Source: Vespa crabro
Taxonomy: Eukaryota; Arthropoda; Insecta; Hymenoptera; Vespidae
Length of the DNA stretch: 64,000 nucleotides
Direction: 5' to 3'
Assembly (NCBI RefSeq): GCF_910589235.1
Contig: NC_060964.1
Span: 2,396,490 to 2,460,489, forward strand
Under the pieces are notes generated by a model that had not been told where the DNA came from, did no database searches, and saw only the letters and a list, made by a program, of their open reading frames with translations. Of this stretch, positions 12,292 to 25,108 are shown piece by piece; within the stretch, counting starts at the first letter, position 1; every line of letters begins with the position of its first letter. Position numbers and translations under genes: made by a program.

Positions 12292-14349
12292 TTTGTACGA
12301 TGAACATTTCGCGACAGAAAAATTGCTTCCTACGAGAAACTCCTTCTTACTCGCTAAAAAATTTCTATAGACTCTGAAAAATTTAGTATGTGTATGTATA
12401 TACATATATTTTACAGAGGCTTTACGTCTACGTCCCCCATTTTACATAGATTTTATTTATCATATATATGACATTATATAAATATATTATCATATATAAT
12501 AAATGTTTTATATATATATATATATATGTGTATATATATTATATATATATATATGATAAGTAAAATCAATGTTAAGGATACGTAACAAGTAAATTCAATT
12601 TTCAATGATTCTTTTTTTCAAACTTATCGCAAAACTCTCGAAATAAAGTAGCCGCGAGCAAAACCGTAGGAACAACTCGTATTATTCAGGGCCGTATCTG
12701 TGCCATGTGGTCAGCAGGGCTCTCGGCAATATTTATGCCGTAGTAACTGTCCGCCTACCGACGCGAAAGGGGTTCCTAAACGCATCAATTTCACGCGACG
12801 GCGCGAAAAGGGCGTGAATATTTGAAACGGATATCCATCTTCGGTTACTTTGTTATTTAGCCGACGCGATCGCGGAAAGGTACAGCATCCCTGCATATAT
12901 TTTCTTTCTTTTTTCTTTTTCTTCTTTTCTCACCTTTCTTTTCCTTTCCTTTCCTTTTATTTTCTTTTCTTTTTTTATTCATTTCTTGTGTTTGTTCTCG
13001 CTTCGATGTACTCAACCCCCTCGTTACGTAGATATGAGATCAGAGGGAACATATGTGTACTTATGTATATACATTTAAGATCGAAAAGATATATTTGAGA
13101 TATTTAATTAACTCTCTATAAATCCATATTTTTTGTATTTATAAAAAAATTATATTAATATTACTTATACTAATACTCTTAATAACAATAATTAAACAAC
13201 ATAAGTATTTGTAACGTAGTTAACGTAAATAACATTATAAGTATTATAATATAATTAATATAATTTAAATATATATATATATATATATATAATATAATTG
13301 ATATAATATAAATATTATAGTATATAAACTATTATAACGTGCATATAATTATATAATATTATACTAAGTATAATTTATACTTAAAACACTATTAAAAAAT
13401 TCAAGTATAAAATAAAAATTAATTTAATAAAGATAAAACGAACTTCAGAATAAATACGAACTTCAAATATATGCATATATACATCTAAGCAAATTCTAAG
13501 TTACATAGCGTTATATCTCGAATACACATACATATGCATACATAGATACATACGTGTTCTATTCTTCGACGATTTAGAAGTAGGTATCCCGTGTGGTACG
13601 GGCACGCGAAACGGTTATCGAGAGGCATATTCCGTCGCTTGGAACCCGTAGAAATCGATTCGTACGTAGATTACGCATCGAAGGCACGAATTTGCCTCAC
13701 GGACGATTTGTTTTCTATTCACGGACGATTTGACGAGACTGCCACGGCAGCAACGACGGCAACGACAACGACAGTGGCACACCGCTTTGTTCGCAATTCG
13801 GTATAATGTCGCATGTATTTGGATCACGTTCCACGATACGTCAATATAAAGGAGTTACTCGGTGGGTCTCTGCATACCAATTCGGGGGCGGAGCAGCTTG
13901 TTATCCTAAATACACGAAATCCTTTGGAGACGTTCGGTCTGCCTCCTACCCACCTCTCCCCTTCCACCCTCTCTCCTTCTTCTTCTTCCTATCCTCCCTG
14001 TGTTCACCCACCTACCACCCCCACCTCCTTTGTCCCACCTACCACCACCACCACCATCACTACTACCCTATTCCTTTCCTCTACCTCCTTTCACTAAACC
14101 ATCCTTCCTTACGTCCTGGATAATGCTAGACAAATTGACGATTCAATCGAATCCTAAAGGATATACCGCCACCGTCAGCCAAAGGATCAATTTAAGCATA
14201 TTATGGAAATCGATCGAGGAATCGACCATAAAGTTCATTCGAATATATCTCATCGGAGTCGTTTCTCTAAAGTCGGAAGACTTGGGCGTGTTGTAGCTCG
14301 TTCAAACGAACGTCTATCGATGATGCCTCCTCTCGTCTATTGATTCTTT

Positions 14350-14515
14350 TGCAATGAGAATAAGAAGAAGAAAGAAAGGGAAAAAAAAAGTCGATAGAAA
14401 AAGGGAAGAGATATCCGGGGAAAATAAGAAAAAAAGAAAAAAAGAAAAGAAGAAAGGGAAACGAAAAGAAAAGAGGAAAAGCATAAAGAAAATAAAAAGG
14501 AAAAAAAGAGGAATT
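14350..14515. repeat. Long purine-only-like A/G tract
   Basis: About 165 bp with very few pyrimidines, made of irregular AAG/AAAG units rather than a clean repeat. Confidence 0.85.
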
Positions 14516-15515
14516 TTAATATCTCCCGTAAAATTCAAGTCTCTCTTCCAGTGTCTTTGTGCTATATCGGGGTGATACGACGTTGGAGAAAGAAAGATAG
14601 AAATATAGAAAGTAAGGGAGCGTCCGCGATCCATCTAATTTTTAACGCCGAACCAACTCTCGCCTTGGAATATCGACGAAGAGTCGGCAAGGAAGAAGTA
14701 GGAGATGTAGAAGAAGAAGAAAAAGAAAAAGGTTGGCGAGGGGAGTGAGAAAAAGAGACTGGATATAAAACAAACGAGTTGAAAGGTAACTCGCGGGAGC
14801 CAGTGAAAAGAGATTTCATTTTTTATTTTTCTCTTTTATCTCTTTCCCTCTCTCTCTCTTTCTCTCTCTTCCTCTCTTTCTTTGAATCCAGTTGGAAGAT
14901 AGCGGAAAGAAGAAGAAGGGTAGAGATTGGAGGACAGGAAAGAGGAACTTCATTCGAGGCCTTTTTTTACATTGACTCTGCTGCTCGTTCGTCTCCTGTT
15001 CGTCTCTTCCGAGTTCCTTCCTCGTCGAAAGAGAAGGGCGGAAGGAGGATGGGAAAGGGGAAGAGGTATGGGGTGGGGGATGGTAGTAGAAAGAGAGGGA
15101 ATTCGACTATAAAATATTTGCTTTGGTAATGAGGCCATGGTTGAGCAACGAAGTGCACCCCCCATCCCTTCTCCTCCTCCTCCTCCTCCGCCCTCCTCGA
15201 CCCATCCCTGAGCTATGGCTCGAGGGGTACAAAGTGCAAATAAGAGTGTAGGAAAAATCCGAATTATCATGTCACCTTCGAAGATTCTCCGACGTTCAAT
15301 GATCTACTTCCAAACTATAATCCGATATAGAATCTAGATAATATCTAGACGCATATGTTTTATCGAAAAAAAAAAAAAAATTGCACAAACATTTTTTGTC
15401 GAATGATAAATGCTATGGATCAATAAACTCATTGAAATAGTTTCACGATAGGTAAGTGTAACTTACTAAGGTTTATTTCTTTTTTTGTTTTTTGATAGCA
15501 TTATATATAATAATC

Positions 15516-15516
<1 letters not shown>

Positions 15517-15576
<60 letters not shown>
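15517..15576. repeat. (AAT)n trinucleotide array
   Basis: About 20 AAT units. Similar arrays occur at 23047-23111 and, in the opposite sense, at 35477-35565. Confidence 0.95.
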
Positions 15577-15579
<3 letters not shown>

Positions 15580-16184
15580 TGGTGGTGATGTTTTAATAAT
15601 AATATATGTCATCCGTGAAAGATTTCATTCTATCGTACAAATAAAGGCCATAGCCGGAGAGAAAAGGCCTTCTATATCCGATTAAAATCTAACCTAGGAC
15701 GAAAACGCCCGATCATAATTATTATTTACACGCCGTGCATGGAATCGATCTGCTGGTCAGACAAATAGAAAAAGAGAGAGAGAGAGAAAGAGTCGAACTC
15801 TTTCGTGGCCACCTAGAGATCGGATGCTGAAAAGGAACTCGAGCGAGATCGAGCGCCATGGTAACGCGTTAACGCCACAATGCCGTAACGAGCTAATCAC
15901 GATATCAAATTCTTTGCCTGTCAGCGCGGCATTTCGATGCTAAGATATCCGGGCGTCGTGGCAGCAGGGGGTCCGACCGCTAAGAAAAACGTCGGATGAC
16001 CGATTATGATGAAGCGATTCTCCGCGTTATGGGCCGCGAAGGGAACGATCAAGGAGTGGGGCCTCAAGAGTGAAAAAGAGAAAGAAAGAGAGAAAGAGAG
16101 ATAGAAACGATCCTGACATCCCTTCGAGCGAAGCACCACGGATAATTGAAACACGCAATCCCGTACTTACGATAATGCGTTAGC

Positions 16185-16187
<3 letters not shown>

Positions 16188-16238
<51 letters not shown>
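16188..16238. repeat. (AT)n microsatellite
   Basis: A perfect AT run of about 50 bp. Confidence 0.95.
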
Positions 16239-16242
<4 letters not shown>

Positions 16243-16401
16243 GAATGAAATAAAAAGAGAAAGAGAAAAAGAGACTAGAACCTTCAGCCTGTGTCACGTT
16301 TCTCTATGCAATTCGTATTTCTATTTCTCCCCGAATCGGCGGAACGAGTTAATTACCAAGAATCGTAAAGGTAAGTGAGAGAGAAGATCAGAATAATCTT
16401 T

Positions 16402-16404
<3 letters not shown>

Positions 16405-16455
<51 letters not shown>
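16405..16455. repeat. (AT)n microsatellite
   Basis: A second perfect AT run of about 50 bp, 170 bp after the first. Confidence 0.95.
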
Positions 16456-16459
<4 letters not shown>

Positions 16460-17021
16460 AACAGTAAAATTATATGACTTTATCTCAATACCAAATATAG
16501 AGAGAGAGACGATGTTTCTTCGAAGAGCAAAAAGAATTTTTCTTATTTTATCTTACTGACAAATTCGTGACAACCCTTCGATTATCCATTACAAGGCAGT
16601 CTTCGTGCGAAGGTTAGACCGAGGATAGAGGGATCAGGTAAGTGTGCCCCAAGCACCAAGGTGCCCCGACTACGTGTCAGATCAATCATACCGGGCATCG
16701 AGACGCCCCACTGCGATACAGGACAACTTACCCCGCAATCCGTTTCCTCTCTCTTACTCTCTCTCTCTCTCTCTCTTTCTTTCTCTTTCTCTCTTCTCTA
16801 GAGACTGCTGTTGCTGCTGCTGTTGCCCTGAAAAAAGAACGTTCACTGGTTCTCTTCACTCCACCTCTCCTAGCCCTAGCACCTCGTCGTCGACCTATCC
16901 CGAAGACTCCAGCTGGTACCCACGTTCGATATGTTACAATAAAAGCACTATCTTAGTCGTCGACACGTGATGACTCTATCGTACCGGCCAAGCAGCTTGG
17001 CCTTTTCTCAGAATCACGATC

Positions 17022-17027
17022 TCTCTT

Positions 17028-17094
<67 letters not shown>
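17022..17094. repeat. (CT)n then (TA)n compound repeat
   Basis: A CT run passes through CTAT into a TA run. Confidence 0.95.
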
Positions 17095-17097
<3 letters not shown>

Positions 17098-17209
17098 ACT
17101 CTCTTTTCTAGAGAGTCCAGTATTCACCAGTCATCGTTGAAACGTCGTCGGCATGTTTCCTTGCCCTCCTCCTTCTCCAGTCTCTCCCGTCGATAGCAAC
17201 TACGGCCAA

Positions 17210-17240
17210 TCTCTCTTTCTCTCTCTCTCTTTCTCCTTTT

Positions 17241-17287
<47 letters not shown>

Positions 17288-17300
17288 TCTCTCTCTCTAT
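17210..17300. repeat. (CT)n with CTAT interruptions
   Basis: Two CT runs joined by CTAT units. Another short CT plus CTAT compound repeat lies at 17431-17471. Confidence 0.9.
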
Positions 17301-17434
17301 TTCTTGCTCTTACTATCTCGAGGGCGACAACCCCTTCCTCAAGAATTTTCTTTCCAAATGGCGTCGCTACCTTCCAGCTAGATCTCTCGAAATTGATCCT
17401 ATAAATCTTTGCACGATTCTATACTCCCGATCTT

Positions 17435-17471
<37 letters not shown>

Positions 17472-18339
17472 TTTTTTTATTCACACATTTATAAAGATCA
17501 AAGATATAGGAATAAATGCATATAGATTTGCAACGATGTCTTAGACATTACATAGATCTTTTAACTAAACCACCATCGTCTATTCCCCTCTTGTTATTAT
17601 TCCAAAAAAACAAATAAAATAAAAAAAGAAAATAGAGAAAAGAAGTTATCTATACTTCGATCGCAAGAAGCTCGATCAGAGATGCAACTCGGATAAAGAC
17701 GAGATGATGAATTTTTTACAAGAGCGTACAGCAACGTGATACACAAAGCCATTGTGTAACGTTATTACAAGCTCGTAGTACATTCCTATTAGATACTTAT
17801 CGGATAGACGCGAGAGAGAGAGAGAGAGAGAAAAAAAAAAGAGAGACAGAGAGAAAGAGAGGGAGGGAGACGCGACGGAACGCATGAAGACTTTACTATG
17901 TTGAAAACGACGATCGTTCTTCTCATTTTTCCCCTCCATTGCTCCTGCACGTGACCGAGATTACAGGGTGTGTGCACCCTCCTACCCTCGACTGAGAGTC
18001 GAGTCTGAAAGATTATTTAAATAAGGTCCACCCTAACTAAGATTCTTGCCTTTTTCCCTTTAGCTCGAAATTATCCCCGAAAGACGAGTGCTTTGTTTCG
18101 TTGATCGCCTTTCTACGAATACTTCTCCCCTTGCTCTCTTAATAATTATAAGGTTTAAAATTGTCACGACGATTTCGAAAGGAGACAAAAAGAAAAGAAC
18201 AAATGAAGAAAAAAGAAAAAGAAATGTGACTACGTTATCTCTTTATCACTTTTTTATTTCATGCATTTAATACGATATGCATCATCAATATGATACGCAT
18301 GCTAACGAATTTATTTATGATTGACCTCGATCTATATAC

Positions 18340-18384
<45 letters not shown>
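18340..18384. repeat. (TA)n microsatellite
   Basis: A TA run followed by further short TA/CATA units to about 18420. Confidence 0.95.
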
Positions 18385-18386
<2 letters not shown>

Positions 18387-18587
18387 AACATATATAATAT
18401 ATATATATGTATATATATATTTTTCTCCTTCAAGTCATATTAGGATGGCAACGTAACGCGTAGACAGAATTCGACGAATCGAAATGGCCGAGGAATAAAT
18501 GATTCATTCGCTCGTCAATTGAAGCCCTCATTGATAAGTCACAGCACAATAAAACACTCTACCACGCTCGTATATTTAAATATATCG

Positions 18588-18589
<2 letters not shown>

Positions 18590-18639
<50 letters not shown>

Positions 18640-18652
18640 TCTCTCACGTTCG
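18590..18652. repeat. (CT)n microsatellite
   Basis: A CT run of about 55 bp. A GA run of similar length follows at about 18897-18935 in the opposite sense. Confidence 0.95.
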
Positions 18653-18890
18653 CTCGTTCTAAAATTATCCCATTTAAACGAGTAGAAGTTATAAAAATTT
18701 ATCGGAATCTTTCAAGTTATACACGTAACGTATAAATGTTAACATTTATCGATCTTTACATATGTACACTAAAGTATAATTGTGACCACAAGTTAACGAA
18801 TGACCATCGAAGTCGTAAATATTGTTCTGTTCTCTGTGAAAATGCGTTCTCCTGTTCTTTTCGAAAATATCTCGCATGTTAAAGTGCAAA

Positions 18891-18939
<49 letters not shown>

Positions 18940-19212
18940 GACGAAGAGAGAATCCTTAATTCCCGAGGCAGGCAGGCAGTGCTGATTTGCTTTGCGGTCG
19001 GCACTTGCAATTGCATCGGCCATGCAAGTGAGTCCCTGATGCGTCCTGCGGTCGAACGTCATCACCGTAGCTCACGCGTCCTGACGCAGCATGCACCTAC
19101 CCTGCGGGACCTTCTAATATTCGAAATTGCTCGTCCTGGCATGTTTATTTGACGTCGGGGCTGCCGTAGTCTGCCCAACTACTTCCAATTTGCCGGCTGA
19201 CATTTCTCAACT

Positions 19213-19400
19213 CTTTCTTCTTCTTCTTCTTCTACTTCTTCTTCTTCTTACTCCTCCTCCTCCTCCTCCTCCTCCTCCTTCAACATTCTGTTATGTCGAG
19301 AAACGTTTCGCTTTCTTCTTCTTTTTTCTTTTTTTCAATTTTTTTTTATTTCTTTTTCTTTTTCTTTTTTTTTCTTTTTTTTTTTTTTTTTACTTTTTTT
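19213..19400. repeat. CTT / CTC array and T-rich tract
   Basis: CTT units pass into CTC units (19213-19280). After a short unique stretch comes an interrupted poly-T tract (19318-19400). Confidence 0.9.
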
Positions 19401-19718
19401 CTTTCGACAACGTCATAGTCATCATCTTCGAGTAACTCACACACGATAACGAACAAAGCGTAACCCAAGAGATTCGTGATAACGTTCGAATATTAGCAAG
19501 GCCGATGCATCGTATGTATTTCCGACGTGCTGCTGGGTATTAATTAAACTCAACCTGAACGATAAGAACTCTCGACCATTTCTAATTCCCTCTGTAGTCG
19601 CGTTAACACTCCATCTAACGAAGAAAATAATTTAAAAAAAAGAAAAACAAAAAGAAACAAAAAAAATTAATAAAAAAAATAAGTAAAAAAGAAAAAGAAA
19701 GGAAGAAAGAAGATATTT

Positions 19719-19719
<1 letters not shown>

Positions 19720-19768
<49 letters not shown>

Positions 19769-19769
19769 C
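19720..19769. repeat. (GA)n microsatellite
   Basis: A GA run with one AA interruption. Confidence 0.95.
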
Positions 19770-20143
19770 ACAGAAAAAAATTAATATGAAATATCTGAGT
19801 TCTTTGGTACATTTGAAATCATCAAAGTCACGATAAAATTTGTTAATAAACCTACTATGTAGGAACGATCGTGAAGCATATTTACGCGAGAAATCGTAAA
19901 CCGGCACCACAGAGTGGTAAACATAGAGCACGGTGCATTATGCACCTTTGCAACTCGTGCGTTCATCTAAAAGTCCGTTGAAGAGATAAATCGGCCGATA
20001 AGTATGACGAAAGTCATGTGATCGTTACACGCTGTGATATTTGCGAAAGAGCACAATTTTAATTATCCCTCGTTGCCGACGTTTTTTATTTTCTTTCTTT
20101 CTTTCTTTCTTTTTTCGTTGTTTTCTTTGTTTTAAAATTATTC

Positions 20144-20145
<2 letters not shown>

Positions 20146-20215
<70 letters not shown>

Positions 20216-20218
20216 CTC
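20146..20218. repeat. (CT)n microsatellite
   Basis: A nearly perfect CT run of about 70 bp. Confidence 0.95.
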
Positions 20219-20542
20219 ATCTTATTTGTCATCTTCGTTCAAACGGTTTCTCTCCAAAACAAATAAGCAAACTCCGTCGAATTCGCGTGGGTACGCTTTA
20301 AAAAATCCAGTTTTAAAATTGGCATCTCTCCAATGGCAACAACAGGACCGACGGCAGTAGCCTAGCTAGCAAGCGAACGAGCGAGCGAATGCGAACGAGT
20401 GTGTTCTCTTTACTTGTGTATCCAACGCGAAAAAAACCCTAGTCTCGCGTGGTGTGCGAGCCCGCAGTCAACAAAAATTGTTCGCGACTCGAAGTTGCGC
20501 CACTCGAAATCGAGTGGATTACCGTCGATGTTGCCCCCTACC

Positions 20543-20665
20543 TCCTACCTCATCCTCATCCTCATCCTCATCCTCATCCTCCTCCACCTCCGCCTCTGCC
20601 TCCGCCTCCGCCTCCACCACTTCTACTACCTCTACCTCTACCACAACCTCCACCCCTATACCTCT
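20543..20665. repeat. CATCCT / CTCCGC hexamer-type repeat
   Basis: About five CATCCT hexamers pass into CTC/CGC/CAC trinucleotide units. All three forward frames stay open here, as expected for such a composition. I do not call a gene. Confidence 0.85.
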
Positions 20666-21232
20666 TCATCCCTGTTCTCTCCTCGTCACCATACCCGTCG
20701 CTATGCACTGATTTTAACCGTCCAATTTTTCTGACCCGCTACAAAAATATTTTACCTCTCTATATGTATATCGTCTATGAACAACTCCTATGATCGGGCA
20801 AACGCTATCACAGATTTCATAAAAAAAGAAGAAAAAAAGAAGAAAAAAACTCGTAGGCTTCAATTTGAAAGATTAAAGATAGAAAAAGAAGCAGAAGAAA
20901 AAGAAGAAGAAGAAGAAGGAAAGAAAAAAAGAAGAATAAAAAGGACAAAAGAAAAATGAAAAAGAGAAAAAGAAGAAAGACACTTCTCGTAATACATTTT
21001 TAATTCCAACAGGCCGATCGTTGTTGGAGCCAAGGCTCGATATCACTGACGGATCTGTGACGAGATATCGCATAGGCACATCTCGGTCGTTAAGCCGCGC
21101 GCTTTTTGCAAGATGACCAACGATCCCTATCAGTACAAATGAGCGCCATTTGCGCGTTCGCCCCTTGTGTGGATAGACGAACCATAGAGAGTCCACCACC
21201 GCCTGCCTTTTCTCCTTTCTTTTTTCCTCTTC

Positions 21233-21238
<6 letters not shown>

Positions 21239-21290
<52 letters not shown>

Positions 21291-21310
21291 TTCTCTTTTT
21301 CTCTCACTCT
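21239..21310. repeat. (CT)n microsatellite
   Basis: A CT run followed by CTTTTT variants. Confidence 0.95.
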
Positions 21311-21549
21311 CTCATTTTTTCTCACTCTTTTCGTCCTATGAAAAAGCACCTCGGACGTTCGGCACTGACCGCATTAGCGCGACGAATCGCGCCCCGTTTT
21401 TACATGAAAATCCTTATCTCTACGCGGGAGAATTAATAATGCAAGCATACACGATAGGATCGCTAGGATAAAGAGAATTTTTTCTTTCGCCGAATAAGTC
21501 GATTTTCGTCGTCCTGGTACAAAGAAACAAGAAAACAAAAATAAGAAGG

Positions 21550-21606
21550 ATAAGAAGAAGAAGAAGAAAAAGAAGAAAAAGAAGAAGAAGAAGAAGAGGA
21601 AAAAGA
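21550..21606. repeat. (GAA)n array
   Basis: Interrupted GAA/GAAAA units. Confidence 0.9.
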
Positions 21607-22025
21607 ATAATTACATACAAAGGGTTGAAATAAAGATTAAAGGGAATCCTAAATAAAAATAATTTTATCTTGCTTAAATATTACGCAACCAACCGACATT
21701 TCTGTACGGCTCTTTTAGTACATAAGCGGTAAAAGGCAAAGATAGATGTCGCTAGTTATTATCATGGTAACATGCCTTGGCATGCTATGGGAAACTAAAG
21801 ACCGGAATCGGCACGCGAATAAGAATACACGATATATATATATATTGGCCGAGACCCGACAATTTGCGCTTATTAATTCGAATTATCGCTGCCAAGTGGG
21901 TGTCCAACGGAGGATATTAAAACCTCTGACCTTTGCCAGGATGAGTTATAGTAAAGTTCGTCGGCTGCATTTTATATATCCCTTCTTTTGATTCTCTTCA
22001 TCTTCGTTCAATGTATTCAACGATT

Positions 22026-22028
<3 letters not shown>

Positions 22029-22061
<33 letters not shown>
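22029..22061. repeat. (TA)n microsatellite
   Basis: A perfect TA run. A short TA run passing into TG follows at 22168-22197, and more TA at 22800-22815 and 22868-22908. Confidence 0.9.
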
Positions 22062-22063
<2 letters not shown>

Positions 22064-22166
22064 TAGATATATGCAAGTCCTATACATATACTTGCAATAT
22101 CTATATTATATATACCGTTCAATATATATAGTACATTATTTGATATAATTAACATATAGCGGACTG

Positions 22167-22197
<31 letters not shown>

Positions 22198-22864
22198 AAA
22201 AATTCAAATAACATCTACGTACTTACAATAACTGATGGCAGGTACATATGAAGCTTTCTCTCTTTTTCCCTCTTTTCACTCTTTGAAAAAGATCTCCCCG
22301 ACTGGTTCATTCCATTTCAGACTTTCTTGCAATAAATTAACAAGTTACGTTCAAATGAACACTAATAAAGGCAAAACGTATCCCCAAATTACGTATGTAC
22401 ATGCGTGCTTAACCTGATTTCTTTCGCGACATTTGAACTAACAGAAAATTATTAACGAACAAAGGAATCATTGAAATATTAAATCGTGATATAATGTCAA
22501 TTCTAAAAGTCCTGACACACATTATTCCTATTCGAATTAACTTAAATACATTCTCCCTCTTGATAATTCACAAAGGTCAACACTATTTTCACGACTTTCA
22601 TTTACAAAATTGTTCCTACGACCAAAAGCTCAGGTTATGAACGTAGTAATATTACGATCGAAATATCGATCGATAATCGAAAGTTATATTGAATCTTAAT
22701 TAAGATCGATCAAGGTCGAACGTCTATTATAAACATTGATTAAGAAATTGATAATGAAAATATTAAGAAGAGAAAATTATTGTAATATGATTATGAAGAA
22801 TATATATATATATATTAAAGTGATCGTTCATTAAAGTGATAATTATCCATATATATATATACTG

Positions 22865-22910
<46 letters not shown>

Positions 22911-23046
22911 TATGTTTGTAATTGATTAAAAAATCGTACTATCAACGCCATCTCGTGTAAGAAGCTTGAAACTGTTCGGAAAAGCCGCTCTTACCAACAT
23001 TGCGAGTGTTAGACGGATATTCAGATATACGTATTCAGCCGCTACA

Positions 23047-23056
23047 GATGATGATG

Positions 23057-23111
<55 letters not shown>
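23047..23111. repeat. (ATG)n / (AAT)n array
   Basis: Four ATG-type units pass into about 18 AAT units, at the left border of a GC-richer island. Confidence 0.95.
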
Positions 23112-23114
<3 letters not shown>

Positions 23115-23523
23115 CGACAACAGCACCGCGACAGATGCAGGACGTATTTGAATCTCCGCCCAGGAACGCCCTCGAGGAGGCTATTGGCCCGATATCCCTA
23201 GCCCAGGAAAAGGCTGCCATGGCCGGCGGAACTCGACGAACGGTCCAATCAGAACTCGCGTCGGTCAAAACAAAAGACACGCACAGTTCTCGAGAGGGTT
23301 GCAAGGCTGAACAAATGAATACCGGTGAACCCTCTAGGGGGTGTTGGAACAGTCGGGAGGAACGACGGAGAGCGGTGGCGACAGAATCCGGCGTTTTTGA
23401 TGTATTAAACCGTGGGCTCTACGTGACACCGAATGCTAACTAGGCCTTTGAAATGCCACACGCCGGATTCAAATCGCTAGAAGCGTCCTCTTGCTCTTTC
23501 TCTCTTCTTCTTCTCTCCTTCTC

Positions 23524-23642
23524 TATTATTATTATTATTATTATTATCATTATTATTATTTTTTTTATTATTATTATCATCGCAGTTTTTAATTATCATT
23601 TTTAATATTATTTCATTATTATTATTGTCTTTTTTCTTATTA

Positions 23643-23687
<45 letters not shown>

Positions 23688-23705
23688 GTATATATATATA
23701 TATAT
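23524..23705. repeat. (TTA)n arrays and (TA)n run
   Basis: Interrupted TTA/ATT units (23524-23635) followed by TA runs at 23644-23684 and 23690-23706. Confidence 0.9.
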
Positions 23706-24121
23706 TATTTTTATTCTGTTATCATTATTATTGTCCAATCTTAACGGTAGCCTTCGTCATATCACAGTTTCGTTGCACTCAATAAATTAGACGGCACCAC
23801 TCGAGCGTGACCTCACAGAACGTCTTTGATCGATTCTTTTGATAAGATTCTTATCTACGCTTACATATGCTCTTCCATACATTATTCATTTCCATCCACG
23901 TCATTCCCTGTAAACGACCAAGACAGCACGTACGATAAAGCTGATGTCGTGGAATGCATTCCATTTTAAAAATCTTACTTTCCTGTCTAGATATTAGAGC
24001 GCTTAGTTTAATATATATATATATATATATACTATAACTGAATAAATGTATATTATGTAATATGATTGTATGAATATTTTAATGTAAATATATATATGAA
24101 AGAAATGAAATATAGGAAGAT

Positions 24122-24123
<2 letters not shown>

Positions 24124-24166
<43 letters not shown>
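24124..24166. repeat. (GT)n microsatellite
   Basis: A perfect GT run of about 43 bp. Confidence 0.95.
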
Positions 24167-24168
<2 letters not shown>

Positions 24169-24837
24169 CAATTGCTGATATAATAATCCTCACGTTACTA
24201 TAGAAATCAATTCGATAAAGTATAATTAATTGTATGTAATAATTACAAACATAAAATTGAAGAACTTACAAGAAAATGATATATAGATATATAATATATA
24301 TTTATTAATTTTTTATTTTTAACAACATACTTACCTATAATTTTAATCAAATGCGTGACGAGTTCAGTCCGACTAGAAGAATTCCTTTTAACTGCTTTCC
24401 TTTTCCATCCCGATTAACGTCAAAGTCCTGGTCGTTAATGTTTGTTTGTATTCTCTCTATTTGACTGATAATCGTCTTTTTTCCTCGAGACCTATAATTT
24501 CAAATCCTATTGGCTACTGGCGTGGGTCAATTAGGGAGACTCCAAAAGGCTTGGGCGACGGAACAGAGTGACGGTTATGAGTTCATCGTTTTCAGCTTCA
24601 TTTTCAAATATTTCAAAAGTGTTAGCTCACGTCCTGCCTGAATTTTCGTCATTACTGTTTTCACTATTTTCATCAGATCGAAATTTTCACGAATGTATCA
24701 ATGCATAAATTTAGTTATTTATCTTTTTAACATATACAAATTCGATCCTTTATAAATTTCACACATATCTATGTGTACATATATATATATGTATGTTATA
24801 TGCATATGTAGGTGTATAAAAGGTAAGAGCTGAAAGA

Positions 24838-24862
24838 AAAAAAAAAAAAAAAAAAAAAAAAA
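24838..24862. repeat. Poly-A tract
   Basis: About 25 A residues, just upstream of the small open frame at 24899. Confidence 0.95.
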
Positions 24863-24898
24863 CAACAACATTTCGTCAATCGTATTTCGCTATAAACG

Positions 24899-25108
24899 AT
24901 GACACACAATCTATCGTTCGGTGAACGTGACGAAATAAACGCCCTTGTAAGGACACTAGGTGTGGAAATCAATTTGATAGACGAGCGTACGCGTGCTGAA
25001 TTACCTCTACGTGATGTCGACCCGTTTTGCCATTTTCGCCATTATATTAACGACGAGCTGCCGGCACGCTCTGGTCCGACCCCTCCCAACCTATACGATA
25101 TATGCTAG
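24899..25108 (+). CDS. Unassigned small ORF, 69 codons
   Basis: This ATG-initiated open frame lies in a GC-richer island within AT-rich DNA. Its predicted product is of normal composition, rich in Asp, Glu, Arg and Leu, with a Cys-His-Phe-Arg-His patch near residue 40. It has no signal peptide, membrane segment or repeat. I do not recognise a family. There is no obvious promoter, splice site or neighbour to support expression, and a chance frame of this length is possible. I list it because, unlike most open frames in the first 37 kb, it is not a translation of simple repeat. Confidence 0.15.
   Translation: MTHNLSFGERDEINALVRTLGVEINLIDERTRAELPLRDVDPFCHFRHYINDELPARSGPTPPNLYDIC

Larger units (their letters stand above)
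8951..15480. other. Gene-free block with GC-richer islands
   Basis: No supportable gene. Ordinary-complexity, fairly GC-rich islands at about 9190-9700, 10140-10480, 12640-12900 and 13560-13960 alternate with T-, A- and purine-rich tracts and a His-coding-like CAY repeat. AT-rich sequence with TA runs fills 12400-13560. Open frames in the islands look accidental: no family is recognisable and no splice-consistent continuation was found. Confidence 0.65.
15481..22000. other. Gene-free block, mixed microsatellites
   Basis: No supportable gene. The block mixes AT, CT, GA, AAT, CTT and CTC tracts with ordinary sequence, for example at 15580-16180, 16500-16740, 17480-17810, 18960-19200, 19780-20130, 20990-21190 and 21680-21980. 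GA/CT density falls after about 21.3 kb. Confidence 0.65.

Noticed and set aside
13806..14296. Pro/Ser/Thr-rich overlapping open frames
   Set aside because: They arise from C/T-rich low-complexity sequence, are open in several frames at once, and show no start or splice evidence.
23000..23443. 147-codon plus-strand open frame over a GC-rich island
   Set aside because: The first third is an AAT repeat (poly-Ile) and the rest has no recognisable domain. The island looks more like regulatory DNA.
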